Below, one piece after another: positions 18,307 through 27,642 of a stretch of 64,000 nt of DNA. The stretch covers positions 1,426,001 through 1,490,000 of the forward strand of contig NZ_WWGH01000002.1 in the NCBI RefSeq assembly GCF_009865135.1. Direction: 5' to 3'. How positions within the stretch are numbered: position 1 is the first letter of the stretch; the number at the start of each line of letters is the position of its first letter. The DNA is from Streptomyces sp. SID8374 (GTDB lineage Bacteria > Actinomycetota > Actinomycetes > Streptomycetales > Streptomycetaceae). Under the pieces are notes generated by a model that did not search any database, was not told the DNA's origin, and saw only the letters and a program-made list of their open reading frames with translations. Both the position numbers and the translations under genes were made by a program.

Positions 18307-19371
18307 CTACGGCACCCTGGCCGTCCACTCCGGTGTGGCGAACTTCGTCCGTACGAGCTCCTCGGCGCGCGCCAGCTCCGCCTCCGTCACGCTGCCCGTG
18401 GTCAGCCCGTGGCGCCTGCGGAACGACTCGATCATGCGGTCGATCACGGCCTCGCGCGGCAGGCCGGTCTGCCGCCGCAGCGGGTCGACGCGCTTCTTCG
18501 CCGACTTGGTGCCCTTGTCCGACATCTTCTCCTTGCCGATACGGAGCACCTCCAGCATCTTGTCGGCGTCGATGTCGTACGCCATCGTCACGTGGTGCAG
18601 CACGGCCCCCGGCCCGCCGTCCGGCCCCACCACCCGCTTCTGCGCCGCCCCGGCGATCTTGCCCACCTCGGTGGCGATGTCGTTGAGCGGCTGGTACCAG
18701 GCCTTGATGCCCATGTCCGCGAGCGCTTCGAGGACCCAGTCGTCCAGGTAGGCGTAGCTGTCGGCGAAGGAGAGCCCGGAGACCAGGGACTGCGGGACGG
18801 CCAGCGAATAGGTGATCGTGGAGCTCGGCTCGGCGAACATCGCGCCACCGCCGGAGATCCGGCGTACGACGTTCACGCCGTGCCGCTCCACACCCGCCGG
18901 GTCGACCTCGTTGCGCAGCGACTGGAAGCTGCCGATGATCACGGCGGGGGAGTCCCACTCCCAGACCCGCAGCGTCGGCGGCCGCTTCCCCGCCGCCACC
19001 TCGGCGGTGATCACCTCGTCCAGCGCCATGTGCAGCGCCGGCGGTTGCGGGGCCTCGTGGATCAGCTGCCAGTCGTAGTCGCTCCACTCCGTGGCCTGCG
19101 CCAGCGCCCGGCGTACGGCGATGGCGACCCCCTCCGCGCTCAGCCCGAGCATCACCGTGGAGTCGGCCAGCGCCGCCTCGATCCGGGCCGCGAGACCCGC
19201 CGTATCGGTGGTGGCCGGAGCACCCTCCAGCGCCGCGTCGATCGCGAGGATCGCCTCGTCCGGTTCGAGGAAGAAGTCCCCGGCCACGCGGACGTTCCGC
19301 AGCGCCCCGCCCTCCACCTCCAGGTCCACCACGACCAGCTTGCCGCCGGGAACCTTGTACTCACCGTGCAC
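18307..19371 (-). CDS. lplA: Lipoate-protein ligase A, domain-swapped form
   Basis: 354 residues from GTG 19371, chosen because GGAGG lies nine bases upstream; an upstream ATG would add 18 low-complexity residues. The first about 100 residues (HGEYKVPGGKLVVVDLEVE, GDFFLEPDEAILAID) are the small domain that usually sits at the C-terminus or on a separate LplB. The catalytic domain follows, with PTLRVWEWDSPAVIIGSFQ, VVRRISGGGAMFA and the catalytic-Lys region EVGKIAGAAQKR. It activates lipoate with ATP and attaches it to E2/GcvH proteins. A basic C-terminal extension (GTKSAKKRVDPL) is also present. It lies downstream of prpC with a 101-bp gap. Confidence 0.85.
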   Translation of the reverse strand: MHGEYKVPGGKLVVVDLEVEGGALRNVRVAGDFFLEPDEAILAIDAALEGAPATTDTAGLAARIEAALADSTVMLGLSAEGVAIAVRRALAQATEWSDYDWQLIHEAPQPPALHMALDEVITAEVAAGKRPPTLRVWEWDSPAVIIGSFQSLRNEVDPAGVERHGVNVVRRISGGGAMFAEPSSTITYSLAVPQSLVSGLSFADSYAYLDDWVLEALADMGIKAWYQPLNDIATEVGKIAGAAQKRVVGPDGGPGAVLHHVTMAYDIDADKMLEVLRIGKEKMSDKGTKSAKKRVDPLRRQTGLPREAVIDRMIESFRRRHGLTTGSVTEAELARAEELVRTKFATPEWTARVP

Positions 19372-19472
19372 AGCGCCGCCTCCAGCTCCAGTCTCCTCGG
19401 CCCGGCTCGGTGATGAGCCGGACACAACCGGCTATAACGCTCGCGGGGGCGTCGATCATCCCCGCTCGTAGC

Positions 19473-20621
19473 TCATGCGCCGGTGTGCGCCGGGACGGTC
19501 CGCTGGTCAGGACCGTTGTAGACGCCGAGCGGACGGATCAGCGCGTTGTGTTCGAGCTGCTCGCTGATGTGCGCGGTCCACCCGGTGATCCGGCTCATCA
19601 CGAAGATCGGGGTGAAGGCAGCGATGTCGAACCCCATCAGGTGGTACGCGAGCCCGGCCGGGTAGTCCAGGTTGGGGTGGATGCCCTTGCGGCTGATCAT
19701 GGCGTGGCGGAGCGCGGCGTGCAGGGTCGCCAGCCGGGTCGCATCCGGGTCGCCCGCCCGCGCCACCAGCCGGTCGGTGGCCTCCTGCATGATCGGTACG
19801 CGGGAGTCGCCGTGGCGGTAGACGCGGTGGCCGAACCCCATGATCTTCCGCCCGGCCGCGAGCGCCTCGTCCAGCCACTCCTCCGCCCGGTCCGGATCAC
19901 CGATCTCGTTGAGCATGTGCATCACGGCCTCGTTGGCCCCGCCGTGCAGCGGCCCCTTCAGCGCCCCGATCGCCGCCGTCACCGCGCTGTACAGGTCGGA
20001 GAGAGTGGAGGTGACGACCCGGGCGGTGAACGTCGAGGCGTTGAAGCTGTGTTCGGCGTAGAGGATCAGCGAGACCTCGAAGCAGCGCACCACCTCCGGG
20101 TCCGGCACGCTGCCGAAGCACATGCGGAAGAAGTTCTCCGCGTACCCGAGCGACGGATCGGGTGCTACGGGGGCGAGCCCGTGGCGCCGCCGGTGGTCGG
20201 CGGCCACGACCACCGGCAACTTGGCCAGCAGGGCGAGGGACTTGGCGTGGCGGGCGGCGGTGCTGTCGTCCTCCTCGGTCGGGTCCTCGGAGCCGAAGAA
20301 GCTCACCGCGGTCCGCAGCACGTCCATCGGGTGGCAGGTCTCCGGCAGCCGGGCCAGCAGCTCGGCGGTGGTGCGGTCCAGCGGCCGCAGCGCCCGCTCG
20401 CGCGCCTCGAAGGCCTTCAGCTCGGCGGCGTCGGGCAACTCGCCGTACCAGAGGAGGTACGCGACCTCCTCGAAGGAGCAGCGGGCGGCCAGGCCCTGGA
20501 CCGGATAGCCGCGGTAGGTCAGGGAGTTGGTCTCCTGGATGACGGTGGAGATGGCGGTGGTGTCGACGGCGACCCCGGCGAGACCGCGGTGGATCTCAGG
20601 GGTGGCGGCGGATGCGGGCAT
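19473..20621 (-). CDS. prpC: 2-methylcitrate synthase (citrate synthase family)
   Basis: 382 residues. It condenses propionyl-CoA with oxaloacetate to form 2-methylcitrate. Citrate-synthase catalytic blocks are visible: GPLHGGANEAV (His), IMGFGHRVYRHGDSR (His) and DYPAGLAYHLMGF. The N-terminal VAVDTTAISTVIQETNSLTYRGYPVQ is typical of short type II synthases. Citrate synthase proper cannot be excluded from motifs alone, but the position after prpD and prpB settles it. A 139-bp gap separates it from prpB. Confidence 0.9.
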   Translation of the reverse strand: MPASAATPEIHRGLAGVAVDTTAISTVIQETNSLTYRGYPVQGLAARCSFEEVAYLLWYGELPDAAELKAFEARERALRPLDRTTAELLARLPETCHPMDVLRTAVSFFGSEDPTEEDDSTAARHAKSLALLAKLPVVVAADHRRRHGLAPVAPDPSLGYAENFFRMCFGSVPDPEVVRCFEVSLILYAEHSFNASTFTARVVTSTLSDLYSAVTAAIGALKGPLHGGANEAVMHMLNEIGDPDRAEEWLDEALAAGRKIMGFGHRVYRHGDSRVPIMQEATDRLVARAGDPDATRLATLHAALRHAMISRKGIHPNLDYPAGLAYHLMGFDIAAFTPIFVMSRITGWTAHISEQLEHNALIRPLGVYNGPDQRTVPAHTGA

Positions 20622-20760
20622 GGTGAACCTCCGGGCATGCGAAGGGAAGGGGCGGGGTGGTGCGGGTGCCCGGCCGGGGACGGGTGCCGACCGGGCAGCG
20701 TGGGCTCGGGTGCCGGGCGGCGCGGCCGGGCGGCTCAGGGTTCCGAAGAGCCTCGCGGGC

Positions 20761-21666
20761 TCAGGCGTCCGGCGGCAGCGTGAAGTCGAAGACCGCCGAG
20801 TCGAACGCGCCGTACTCCTCGTAACCGAGCACCTCGTACAGCCGTGAGCGCGTCTGCATCCGGGGGAGCAGGGCCTGTTGGGTGCCGTCGGCGGCCAGGG
20901 TCCGCAGCCCGTCCTCCACCGCGCCCATGGCGAGGCGGAAGAGGGTGACGGGGTAGAGCGCGATGTTGTAGCCGAGGTTCTCCAGGGTCGCCGCGTCCAG
21001 CAACGGGCCCTTGCCGAACTCGGTCATGTTCGCCAGCAGCGGCACGTCCACCGCCGCCCGGAACGCCTCGAACTCGCCTTCGTCCGCCAGCGCTTCAGGG
21101 AACACGGCATCGGCGCCCGCGTCCACGTACGCCTTCGCGCGGTCGATCGCCGCCGCCAGCCCCTCGGGCCCCCGGGCGTCCGTGCGGGCCATCAGCAGGA
21201 AGTCCGGATCGCGGCGGGCGTCCACGGCGGCCCGTACCCTGCGGACCATCTCCTCGCGCCCCACGAGCGTCTTGCCGTCCAGGTGGCCGCAGCGCTTCGG
21301 GTTGACCTGGTCCTCCAGATGCAGGCCCGCCAGCCCCGCGTCCTCCATCAGCTGGACCGTGCGCGCCGCGTTCATGGGCTCGCCGAACCCGGTGTCCGCG
21401 TCGATCAGGGCGGGCAGATCCGTGACCCGGGCGATCTGCTGCGCCCGCGCCGCGATCTCCGTGGACGACGTCAACCCGATGTCGGGGAGGGCCAGTTCGG
21501 CGGCGAGGACCGCCCCCGACAGATACACCGCCTCGAACCCGGCCTCCTGGATCAGCCGCGCCGAGTACGGGTTGACCGCGCCCGGCATCCGCAACAGCCG
21601 CCCGGAGGCCAGCTGTTCGCGGAGCACACGGCGGCGCCCGGCCGGAGTCGTACGCGTGTGCAGCAT
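20761..21666 (-). CDS. prpB: Methylisocitrate lyase
   Basis: 301 residues of the PEP mutase/isocitrate lyase superfamily. The catalytic motif is NPKRCGHLDGK (KRCGH with the nucleophilic Cys). Metal-binding ALIDADTGFGEP and the substrate loop near MNAARTVQLMEDAGLAG are present. It cleaves 2-methylisocitrate to pyruvate and succinate, the last step of the methylcitrate cycle. Its ATG shares one base with the prpD stop (TGATG), so translation is coupled. Confidence 0.92.
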   Translation of the reverse strand: MLHTRTTPAGRRRVLREQLASGRLLRMPGAVNPYSARLIQEAGFEAVYLSGAVLAAELALPDIGLTSSTEIAARAQQIARVTDLPALIDADTGFGEPMNAARTVQLMEDAGLAGLHLEDQVNPKRCGHLDGKTLVGREEMVRRVRAAVDARRDPDFLLMARTDARGPEGLAAAIDRAKAYVDAGADAVFPEALADEGEFEAFRAAVDVPLLANMTEFGKGPLLDAATLENLGYNIALYPVTLFRLAMGAVEDGLRTLAADGTQQALLPRMQTRSRLYEVLGYEEYGAFDSAVFDFTLPPDA

Positions 21667-23186
21667 CAGAACAGCCCCTTCGGCAGCCCCGCGTCGAAGG
21701 CGGCGACCGCCTCCGTGTCCACGGCCGGGAACAGCGCGTCAAGACCGTCCGCCGACAGCTCCGCGAGCCCCTCGGCCGCCGCCAGGAAACGGTCCTGGTC
21801 CTCGGCGGACACGATGCCCTCCGCGAGCGTACGGAACTTCGCCACGTACCCCGTACGGTCGAACGGCCGGGCCCCCGCGGGGTGCGCGTCGGCCACCGCC
21901 AGCTCGTCCTCGATCACCGTCCCGTCCACCAGCGTCACCACCGCACGGCCGCCGAAGGCCCGCCGCTCCGGGTCCGGGTCGTGGTAGCGGCGGGTCCACT
22001 CCGGGTCCTCCACCGTGGAGATCCGCTGCCACAGCTCCACCGTCCCCGGCCGCTGCGCCCGCTCGGGGGCGTACGACCGCTCGTGGTGCCAGGCCCCGTC
22101 CTCCAGCGCCACCGCGAAGATGTACGGCACCGAGTGGTCCAGCGTCTCGCGGCTCGCCGCCGGGTCGTACTTCTGCGGGTCGCCCGAACCGGAACCGATC
22201 ACCTGGTGCGTGTGGTGGCTGGTGTGCAGCACGATCGACCGGATCTTCTCCGTCGGGCCCGTCCGCTCCCGCAGCCGCCGCGCCAGGTCGATGACCGCCT
22301 GGGCCTGGTACTCGGCGGAGTGCTCCTTCGTGTACGTGTCCAGGATCGCGCGCCGCGCCTCACCCGGCTCCGGCAGCCCCACCGTGTACGCCGCGTCCGG
22401 GCCGTCCAGCATCCGGGCGAGGAACCCGTCCTCACCCTCGTAGACCGGCGACGGCGACCCCTCGCCGCGCATCGCCCGGTCCACCGCCTCGATCGCCGCC
22501 TTGCCCGCGAACGCCGGGGCGAACGCCTTCCAGCTGGAGATCTCGCCCTTGCGGGACTGCCGCGTCGCCGTCGTCGTGTGCACCGCCTGCTGGACCGCCT
22601 GGTACGCCGTCCCCGTGTCCAGCCCCAGCAGCGCGCCGAGCCCGCACGCGGTGGCGGCGCTCAGGTGGGCCACATGGTCGATGCGGTGCTCGTGGAGGCA
22701 GATGGCCCGGACCAGCGCCACATGGATCTCGTACGCGGCGACGATCCCGCGCAGCAGCTCCGCGCCGCCACGCCCGGTGTGCTGGGCCACGGCGAGCAGC
22801 GGAGGGATGTTGTCGCCCGGGTGCGCGTAGTCGGCGGCCAGGAACGTGTCGTGGAAGTCCAGCTCCCGTACGGCCGTGCCGTTCGCCCAGGCCGCCCACT
22901 CGGGGGAGACCCGTACGCCGGGGGCCGCGCCGAAGACGGCCGCGCCCGGGGCCGCGCGGTGGGCCAGGGCCTGGCTGCGGGCGACCGCGACCGGGCGGCG
23001 CAGCAGGGAGGCCACGGCGACGGAGGCGTTGTCGACGACCCGGTTGACGGCCATGGCGGCCGCCTGCGGATCGAGGCCGGCGGCGTCCTGGGTGCCGGTG
23101 GCGGCAACCGCCAGCTTCCAGGCGAGCTGCTCCTCACGGGGCAGCCGGTCGGCGCTGGGGTGGACGCGGACGTGGTGGTCGATCAC
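21666..23186 (-). CDS. prpD: 2-methylcitrate dehydratase
   Basis: 506 residues from GTG 23186. This is the MmgE/PrpD family: VRELDFHDTFLAADYAHPGDNIPPLLAVAQ, VQQAVHTTTATRQSRKGEISSWKAFAPAFAGKAAIEAV and the late block AFGGRAVVTLVDGTVIEDE are family hallmarks. It dehydrates 2-methylcitrate to 2-methyl-cis-aconitate. It is first in the operon prpD-prpB-prpC, transcribed away from the regulator gene at 23405. The shared intergenic region contains clustered operator repeats. Confidence 0.92.
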   Translation of the reverse strand: MIDHHVRVHPSADRLPREEQLAWKLAVAATGTQDAAGLDPQAAAMAVNRVVDNASVAVASLLRRPVAVARSQALAHRAAPGAAVFGAAPGVRVSPEWAAWANGTAVRELDFHDTFLAADYAHPGDNIPPLLAVAQHTGRGGAELLRGIVAAYEIHVALVRAICLHEHRIDHVAHLSAATACGLGALLGLDTGTAYQAVQQAVHTTTATRQSRKGEISSWKAFAPAFAGKAAIEAVDRAMRGEGSPSPVYEGEDGFLARMLDGPDAAYTVGLPEPGEARRAILDTYTKEHSAEYQAQAVIDLARRLRERTGPTEKIRSIVLHTSHHTHQVIGSGSGDPQKYDPAASRETLDHSVPYIFAVALEDGAWHHERSYAPERAQRPGTVELWQRISTVEDPEWTRRYHDPDPERRAFGGRAVVTLVDGTVIEDELAVADAHPAGARPFDRTGYVAKFRTLAEGIVSAEDQDRFLAAAEGLAELSADGLDALFPAVDTEAVAAFDAGLPKGLF

Positions 23187-23287
23187 GGGGCTCCTCGCAA
23201 CGTCGGTGGTGCCGTACGGAAGGAGCTTTCCCCGCTCCGGCCCCCGATGCGACCGGTCCACTGTGCACAATCCGTACAGCCCTGAGC

Positions 23288-23332
23288 TGCGAATCTGCGA
23301 AGGTTGCGAAAGATGCGGATGCTAGTTTCGCA
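23288..23332. promoter_or_regulatory. Clustered TGCGAA operators between prpD and its regulator
   Basis: Three direct TGCGAA copies (23288-23293, 23296-23301, 23305-23310) and one inverted TTCGCA (23327-23332) lie within 45 bp in the 218-bp divergent gap. Mycobacterial PrpR and RamB regulators bind TTTGCAAA-like half-sites. The resemblance and position suggest this is the binding region of the adjacent XRE/ScfR regulator. Confidence 0.5.
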
Positions 23333-23404
23333 GCAGGCCTCAGGGTGGAGGCCCGCAGCGGGCCTCGGTGCGGAGGCCGGGGCGGGGGAGAGGAGCCGCG
23401 AGCC

Positions 23405-24859
23405 ATGGGACGGCCTGCCGGACGCAAGATCTACGCCCACGCCAAGCTGCGGCGGCTGCGTCGCGAGCGCGGGATGAACCAGGTGGAGCTGGCCCGCGCG
23501 CTCGGCCTCTCCACCAGCTACCTCAACCAGATCGAGCACAGCCGCCGCCCGCTGACCGCGCCCGTGCTGCTGCGGATCGCGGAGGTCTTCGGCGTCGACC
23601 CGGAGTTCTTCTCCGAGGCCGACGAGGAGCGCCTCGCCACCGACCTGCGCGCCGCTCTCGGCGACGAGGCGTGCGGGACCCAGGTTCCGCTGGAGGAGGC
23701 CGCCGACGTGGCCCGCGACCACCCGGAGGTGGCCCGCGCGCTCGTCGCCCTGCACCACCGCTACCGGGACGCGGCCGAACGCGTCGTCGCCCTCGCCCCG
23801 CCGCAGGACGGCGCATCGCTCCTCACCGCCGAACCCCACGACGAGGTACGGGACTTCTTCTACGCCCACCACAACCACTTCGGCGCCCTGGACGCGGTCG
23901 CCGAACGCACAGCGGCCGACCTCGGCATGGGCTCGGCGGGCCGCACCGCCGACGCCCTGAAGCAACGCCTCGCCGCCCGCCACGGCATCACCGTCGTCAC
24001 CACCGACCCCGAACGGGCCGCCGACGCCCGCCGGTTCGACCCCGGCGCCGGGCTCCTGCTGCTCTCGCCCTGGCTCAGCGAGGCCCAGCGCGCCTTCCAG
24101 CTCGCCACCCAACTCGCCCTGCTGGAAAACGGATCGCTGCTGGACACCCTGGTGGCCGGCGGTGAACTCGCCTCCGGACAGGCCGCCGGACTGGCCAGGA
24201 TCGGCCTCGCCAACTACTTCGCCGGTGCCCTGCTCATGCCGTACACCGCCTTCCACCGGGCCGCCGAGGAGCTGCGCTACGACATCGAACTGCTCCAGGC
24301 CCGCTTCGGCGTCGGCTTCGAGACCGTCTGCCACCGGCTCTCCACCCTCCAGCGGACCGGCGACCGGGGCGTGCCGTTCTCGTTCCTGCGCGTCGACCGG
24401 GCGGGCAACATCTCCAAGCGCCAGTCCGCCAGCGACTTCCACTTCTCCCGGCTCGGCGGCACCTGCCCGCTCTGGACGGTGTACGAGGCGTTCTCCGCGC
24501 CCGGCCGCATCCTCACCCAGGTCGCCGAAATGCCGGACGGCAAGCGGTACTTCTGGGTGGCCCGGACCGTGACGCGCGGCGGGTTCGGGCACCGGGCGCC
24601 CCGGGCCGACTTCGCCGTCGCGCTCGGCTGCGAACTCCGCCACGCCCACCGGCTGGTGTACGCCGAGGGCCTGGCCCTGGACGATCCCCGGTCGGCCACC
24701 CCCATCGGGCTCGGCTGCCGGATCTGCGAACGGCAGGACTGCGCCCAGCGGGCCCGTCCCCCGGCCGGGGGACGGCTGGCCGTCGACCCCGACCGGCGTA
24801 CGCATGTGCCGTACCCGGTGGAGGCCGACGGCCCGAGGGCCGACCTCAGCGGTGGGTGA
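23405..24859 (+). CDS. Short-chain fatty acyl regulator (XRE/ScfR, PrpR/RamB type)
   Basis: 484 residues from ATG 23405. Residues 10-65 are an XRE helix-turn-helix (LRRLRRERGMNQVELARALGLSTSYLNQIEHSRRPLTAPVLLRIAEVFGV). The middle holds the IrrE-like/ScfR domain (AFQLATQLALLENGS, LANYFAGALLMPYTAFHRAAEELRYDIELLQARFGVGFETVCHRLSTLQ). The C-terminus has a Cys cluster, LGCRICERQDCAQR. The Mycobacterium PrpR homologue senses propionyl-CoA-type ligands and has been described with an iron-sulfur cluster on conserved Cys. It is divergent from prpD and its 3' end overlaps the convergent hydratase gene by 14 bp. Confidence 0.9.
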   Translation: MGRPAGRKIYAHAKLRRLRRERGMNQVELARALGLSTSYLNQIEHSRRPLTAPVLLRIAEVFGVDPEFFSEADEERLATDLRAALGDEACGTQVPLEEAADVARDHPEVARALVALHHRYRDAAERVVALAPPQDGASLLTAEPHDEVRDFFYAHHNHFGALDAVAERTAADLGMGSAGRTADALKQRLAARHGITVVTTDPERAADARRFDPGAGLLLLSPWLSEAQRAFQLATQLALLENGSLLDTLVAGGELASGQAAGLARIGLANYFAGALLMPYTAFHRAAEELRYDIELLQARFGVGFETVCHRLSTLQRTGDRGVPFSFLRVDRAGNISKRQSASDFHFSRLGGTCPLWTVYEAFSAPGRILTQVAEMPDGKRYFWVARTVTRGGFGHRAPRADFAVALGCELRHAHRLVYAEGLALDDPRSATPIGLGCRICERQDCAQRARPPAGGRLAVDPDRRTHVPYPVEADGPRADLSGG

Positions 24860-25655
24860 ACTCCGCCGGCCGCTTCTCCGTGAACGCCTTCATGCCCTCC
24901 TTCTGGTCGGCCGTGGCGAACACCGCGTGGAACAGGCGGCGTTCGAAGCGGACGCCCTCGGCGAGCGTGGTCTCGAAGGCACGGTTCACCGCCTCCTTCG
25001 CCATCATCGCGACGGGTGCCGACATGCCGGAGACCGTGTCCGCGATGGCGAGCGCCTCCTCCAGCAGATCCGCGTCCGGGACGATCCTGGAGACGAGTCC
25101 GGCCCGCTCCGCCTCCTCGGCATCCATGTTCCGGCCGGTGAGGCAGAGGTCCATCGCCTTGGCCTTGCCGACCGCCCGGGTCAGCCGCTGGGAGCCGCCG
25201 ATGCCGGGGATCACCCCGAGCCGGATCTCCGGCTGCCCGAAGACGGCGGTGTCGGAGGCGATCACCACGTCGCACAGCATCGCCAACTCGCAGCCCCCGC
25301 CCAGGGCGTAGCCCCGTACGGCCGCGATCGTCGGGGTCCTCAGCCGGCCGAGCCGGTCCCAGGCGGTGAACCAGTCGCTGAGGTACATGTCCATGTAGCT
25401 CTGCGGCTGCATCTCCTTGATGTCCGCGCCCGCCGCGAACGCCTTGTTCCCGCTGCCGGTGATGACGATGCAGCCGACGTCCGGGTCCCGGTCCAGGGCC
25501 TCGCTCGCCTCGACCGTCTCCCGCATGACGTCCAGGCTCAGCGCGTTGAGCGCCTTGGGCCGGTTCAGGGTGAGCAGGGCGGTACGGCCCCGGCGTTCGA
25601 CCAGGACGGTCCCGTACGGGCCCGGGGTGGACGCGCTCTCGTTGTTCTCGCTCAC
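24846..25655 (-). CDS. Enoyl-CoA hydratase of the valine operon
   Basis: 269 residues from GTG 25655, which overlaps the mmsB stop (GTGA). Crotonase-fold oxyanion loops are seen: ITGSGNKAFAAGADIKEM and YALGGGCELAMLCDV, with the catalytic Glu pair expected in QPEIRLGVIPGIGGSQRL. It probably hydrates methacrylyl-CoA to 3-hydroxyisobutyryl-CoA in valine breakdown. It is last of five coupled genes mmsA to ech. Short enoyl-CoA hydratases also serve fatty acid oxidation, so the substrate is inferred from context. Confidence 0.88.
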   Translation of the reverse strand: MSENNESASTPGPYGTVLVERRGRTALLTLNRPKALNALSLDVMRETVEASEALDRDPDVGCIVITGSGNKAFAAGADIKEMQPQSYMDMYLSDWFTAWDRLGRLRTPTIAAVRGYALGGGCELAMLCDVVIASDTAVFGQPEIRLGVIPGIGGSQRLTRAVGKAKAMDLCLTGRNMDAEEAERAGLVSRIVPDADLLEEALAIADTVSGMSAPVAMMAKEAVNRAFETTLAEGVRFERRLFHAVFATADQKEGMKAFTEKRPAEFTHR

Positions 25656-26578
25656 GCGGTGGTGCCCTTCTGTGCATCGGTGGTGTTGGACGAAGCCGCC
25701 CGGATGGCCCGGACGATCCCGGAGAAGTCCTGGTCCGCCCCGGCTCCTTCCGCGAACCGGGCGTACAACTCGGCTGCCCGTAGCCCCAGTTCGGCGTCGA
25801 TGCCGCCCGCGCGCAGGGCGTTGGCGGCCAGCCCGAGATCCTTCGCCATGAGCGGCGCGGCGAACCCGGGGCGGTAGTCGCGGTTGGCCGGGCTCGTCGG
25901 GACCGGGCCGGGGACCGGGCAGTTGACGGTGAGCGCCCAGCACTGGCCGGAGGCCGCCGACGCCACGTCGTACAGCGCCTGGTCGGTGAGGCCCAGGCTC
26001 TCCGCGAGGACGAACGCCTCGCTGACGGCGATCATGGAGACGCCGAGGATCATGTTGTTGCAGATCTTCGCGGCCTGCCCGGCGCCGGCGCCGCCGCAGT
26101 GCACCGCCTTCTTGCCCATCACGGACAGCAGCGGCTCGGCCTCCGCGAACGCGGCCTCCTCACCCCCGGCCATGAAGGTGAGCGTGCCCGCCTCGGCGCC
26201 CACCACCCCGCCGGAGACCGGGGCGTCCAGCGAGCGGTGGCCGACCGCCGCCGCTGCCGCGTGGGCGGCCCGGGAGTCGGCCACGTCGATGGTGGAGCAG
26301 TCGACGAACAGGGTGCCGGGGCGCGCCGCTTCGAGGAGCCCCTCCTGCCCGTAGAGGGAGAGGACATGGCGTCCGGCGGGCAGCATGGTGATCACCACAT
26401 CGGCCACCGAGGCCGCGTCGGCGGCGGACTTCGCCCGCTCCACCCCGCTCTCCACGGCGGCGGCCAGACACGTCTCGACGAGGTCGTGGCCGAGCACCCG
26501 GTGCCCGGCGCGGACGAGGTTGGCGGCCATCGGGCCGCCCATGTGGCCGAGGCCGATGAACGCGACGGTCGTGGTCAC
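25652..26578 (-). CDS. mmsB: 3-hydroxyisobutyrate dehydrogenase
   Basis: 308 residues from GTG 26578. The opening VAFIGLGHMGGPMAANLVRAGH carries the NAD-binding GLGxMG. DAPVSGGVVGAEAGTLTFMAGG is the substrate loop and GAGQAAKICNNMILG contains the catalytic Lys. It oxidises 3-hydroxyisobutyrate to methylmalonate semialdehyde. It overlaps both neighbours by four bases. The product is used by MmsA, encoded first in the operon. Confidence 0.93.
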   Translation of the reverse strand: MTTTVAFIGLGHMGGPMAANLVRAGHRVLGHDLVETCLAAAVESGVERAKSAADAASVADVVITMLPAGRHVLSLYGQEGLLEAARPGTLFVDCSTIDVADSRAAHAAAAAVGHRSLDAPVSGGVVGAEAGTLTFMAGGEEAAFAEAEPLLSVMGKKAVHCGGAGAGQAAKICNNMILGVSMIAVSEAFVLAESLGLTDQALYDVASAASGQCWALTVNCPVPGPVPTSPANRDYRPGFAAPLMAKDLGLAANALRAGGIDAELGLRAAELYARFAEGAGADQDFSGIVRAIRAASSNTTDAQKGTTA

Positions 26579-27642
26579 CAGGGCACCTCCTGCGGGGAGT
26601 CGTCTGCGGCGAGGGAGAGGCCCTCGTCGCCGGTCGGAGCGAAGTACCTGGCCACGTCGGCGTCCGTGACCTCCACGAGCGTGCCGGGCGACCAGTGCGG
26701 TTTCCGGTCCTTGTCGATCACCTGGGCCCGGATGCCCTCCACCAGATCGGGGGAGGAGAGGGCCGCGTACGAGACGCGGTACTCCTGCTCCAGCACCCGT
26801 TCCAGCGGCCCGAGTTCGCGCGCCCGGCGCAGAGCGGCGAGGGTGACCTTGAGTGCGGTGGGCGACCGTCCGAGGATCGTGGCCGCCGCCTCACCGGCCG
26901 CCGGGGCGTCGGAGGCGAGCAGCCGCTCCACGATCTCCTCGACCGTGTCGGCGGCGTAACAGTGGTCGATCCAGGAGCGGTTGGCCTCCAGCACCCCGGG
27001 AGGCGCGTCCCGGACATGGCGGCGCAGCACCTCGGCGGGCGGGTCCGACCGCAGCCCGCCCAGGAACGCGGGCAGCTCTTCCGCCGGTACGAAGTGGTCG
27101 GCCAGCCCGCACAGCAGCGCGTCCCGGGCCCCCACCACCGCACCCGTCAGGGCGAGATGGGTGCCCAGCTCGCCGGGGGCCAGCGCCAGCAGATAGGTGC
27201 CGCCGACGTCCGGAACGAAGCCGATTCCGGTCTCCGGCATGGCCACCTTGGACCGCTCGGTGACGATCCGGACGCTGCCGTGCGCCGAGACGCCGACCCC
27301 GCCGCCCATCACGATGCCGTCCATGACCGCGACGTACGGCTTCGGATAGCGGGCGATCCGCGCGTTCAGCCGGTACTCGTCGCGCCAGAACGCGGCCGAG
27401 GCCTTGCCGCCCGCGCGGGCGTCCTCGTAGATGGACCGGATGTCGCCGCCCGCGCACAGGCCGCGCTCCCCGGCCCCGGTGATGACGACCACGGCCACCT
27501 CGGGGTCGTGCTCCCACCGGTCCAGGGCCGCCGCGATCGTCTCCACCATCGCGTGGGTGAGCGCGTTGAGCGCCTTCGGCCGGTTCAGGGTCAGCACCCC
27601 CGTACGGCCTTCGGTGTGCACCCGTACGAGCTCCTCGGTCAT
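26575..27642 (-). CDS. 3-hydroxyisobutyryl-CoA hydrolase
   Basis: 355 residues, the length of the hydrolase branch of the crotonase family, longer than hydratases. MDGIVMGGGVGVSAHGSVRIVTERSKVAMPETGIGFVPDVGGTYLLAL is characteristic of the hydrolase, with the catalytic Glu and Asp in PETGIGFVPDVGG. Late blocks are ALCGLADHFV-type and LGRSPTALKVTLAALRRARE. It releases free 3-hydroxyisobutyrate for MmsB. ATGA and GTGA overlaps join it to the flanking genes. Confidence 0.92.
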   Translation of the reverse strand: MTEELVRVHTEGRTGVLTLNRPKALNALTHAMVETIAAALDRWEHDPEVAVVVITGAGERGLCAGGDIRSIYEDARAGGKASAAFWRDEYRLNARIARYPKPYVAVMDGIVMGGGVGVSAHGSVRIVTERSKVAMPETGIGFVPDVGGTYLLALAPGELGTHLALTGAVVGARDALLCGLADHFVPAEELPAFLGGLRSDPPAEVLRRHVRDAPPGVLEANRSWIDHCYAADTVEEIVERLLASDAPAAGEAAATILGRSPTALKVTLAALRRARELGPLERVLEQEYRVSYAALSSPDLVEGIRAQVIDKDRKPHWSPGTLVEVTDADVARYFAPTGDEGLSLAADDSPQEVPW

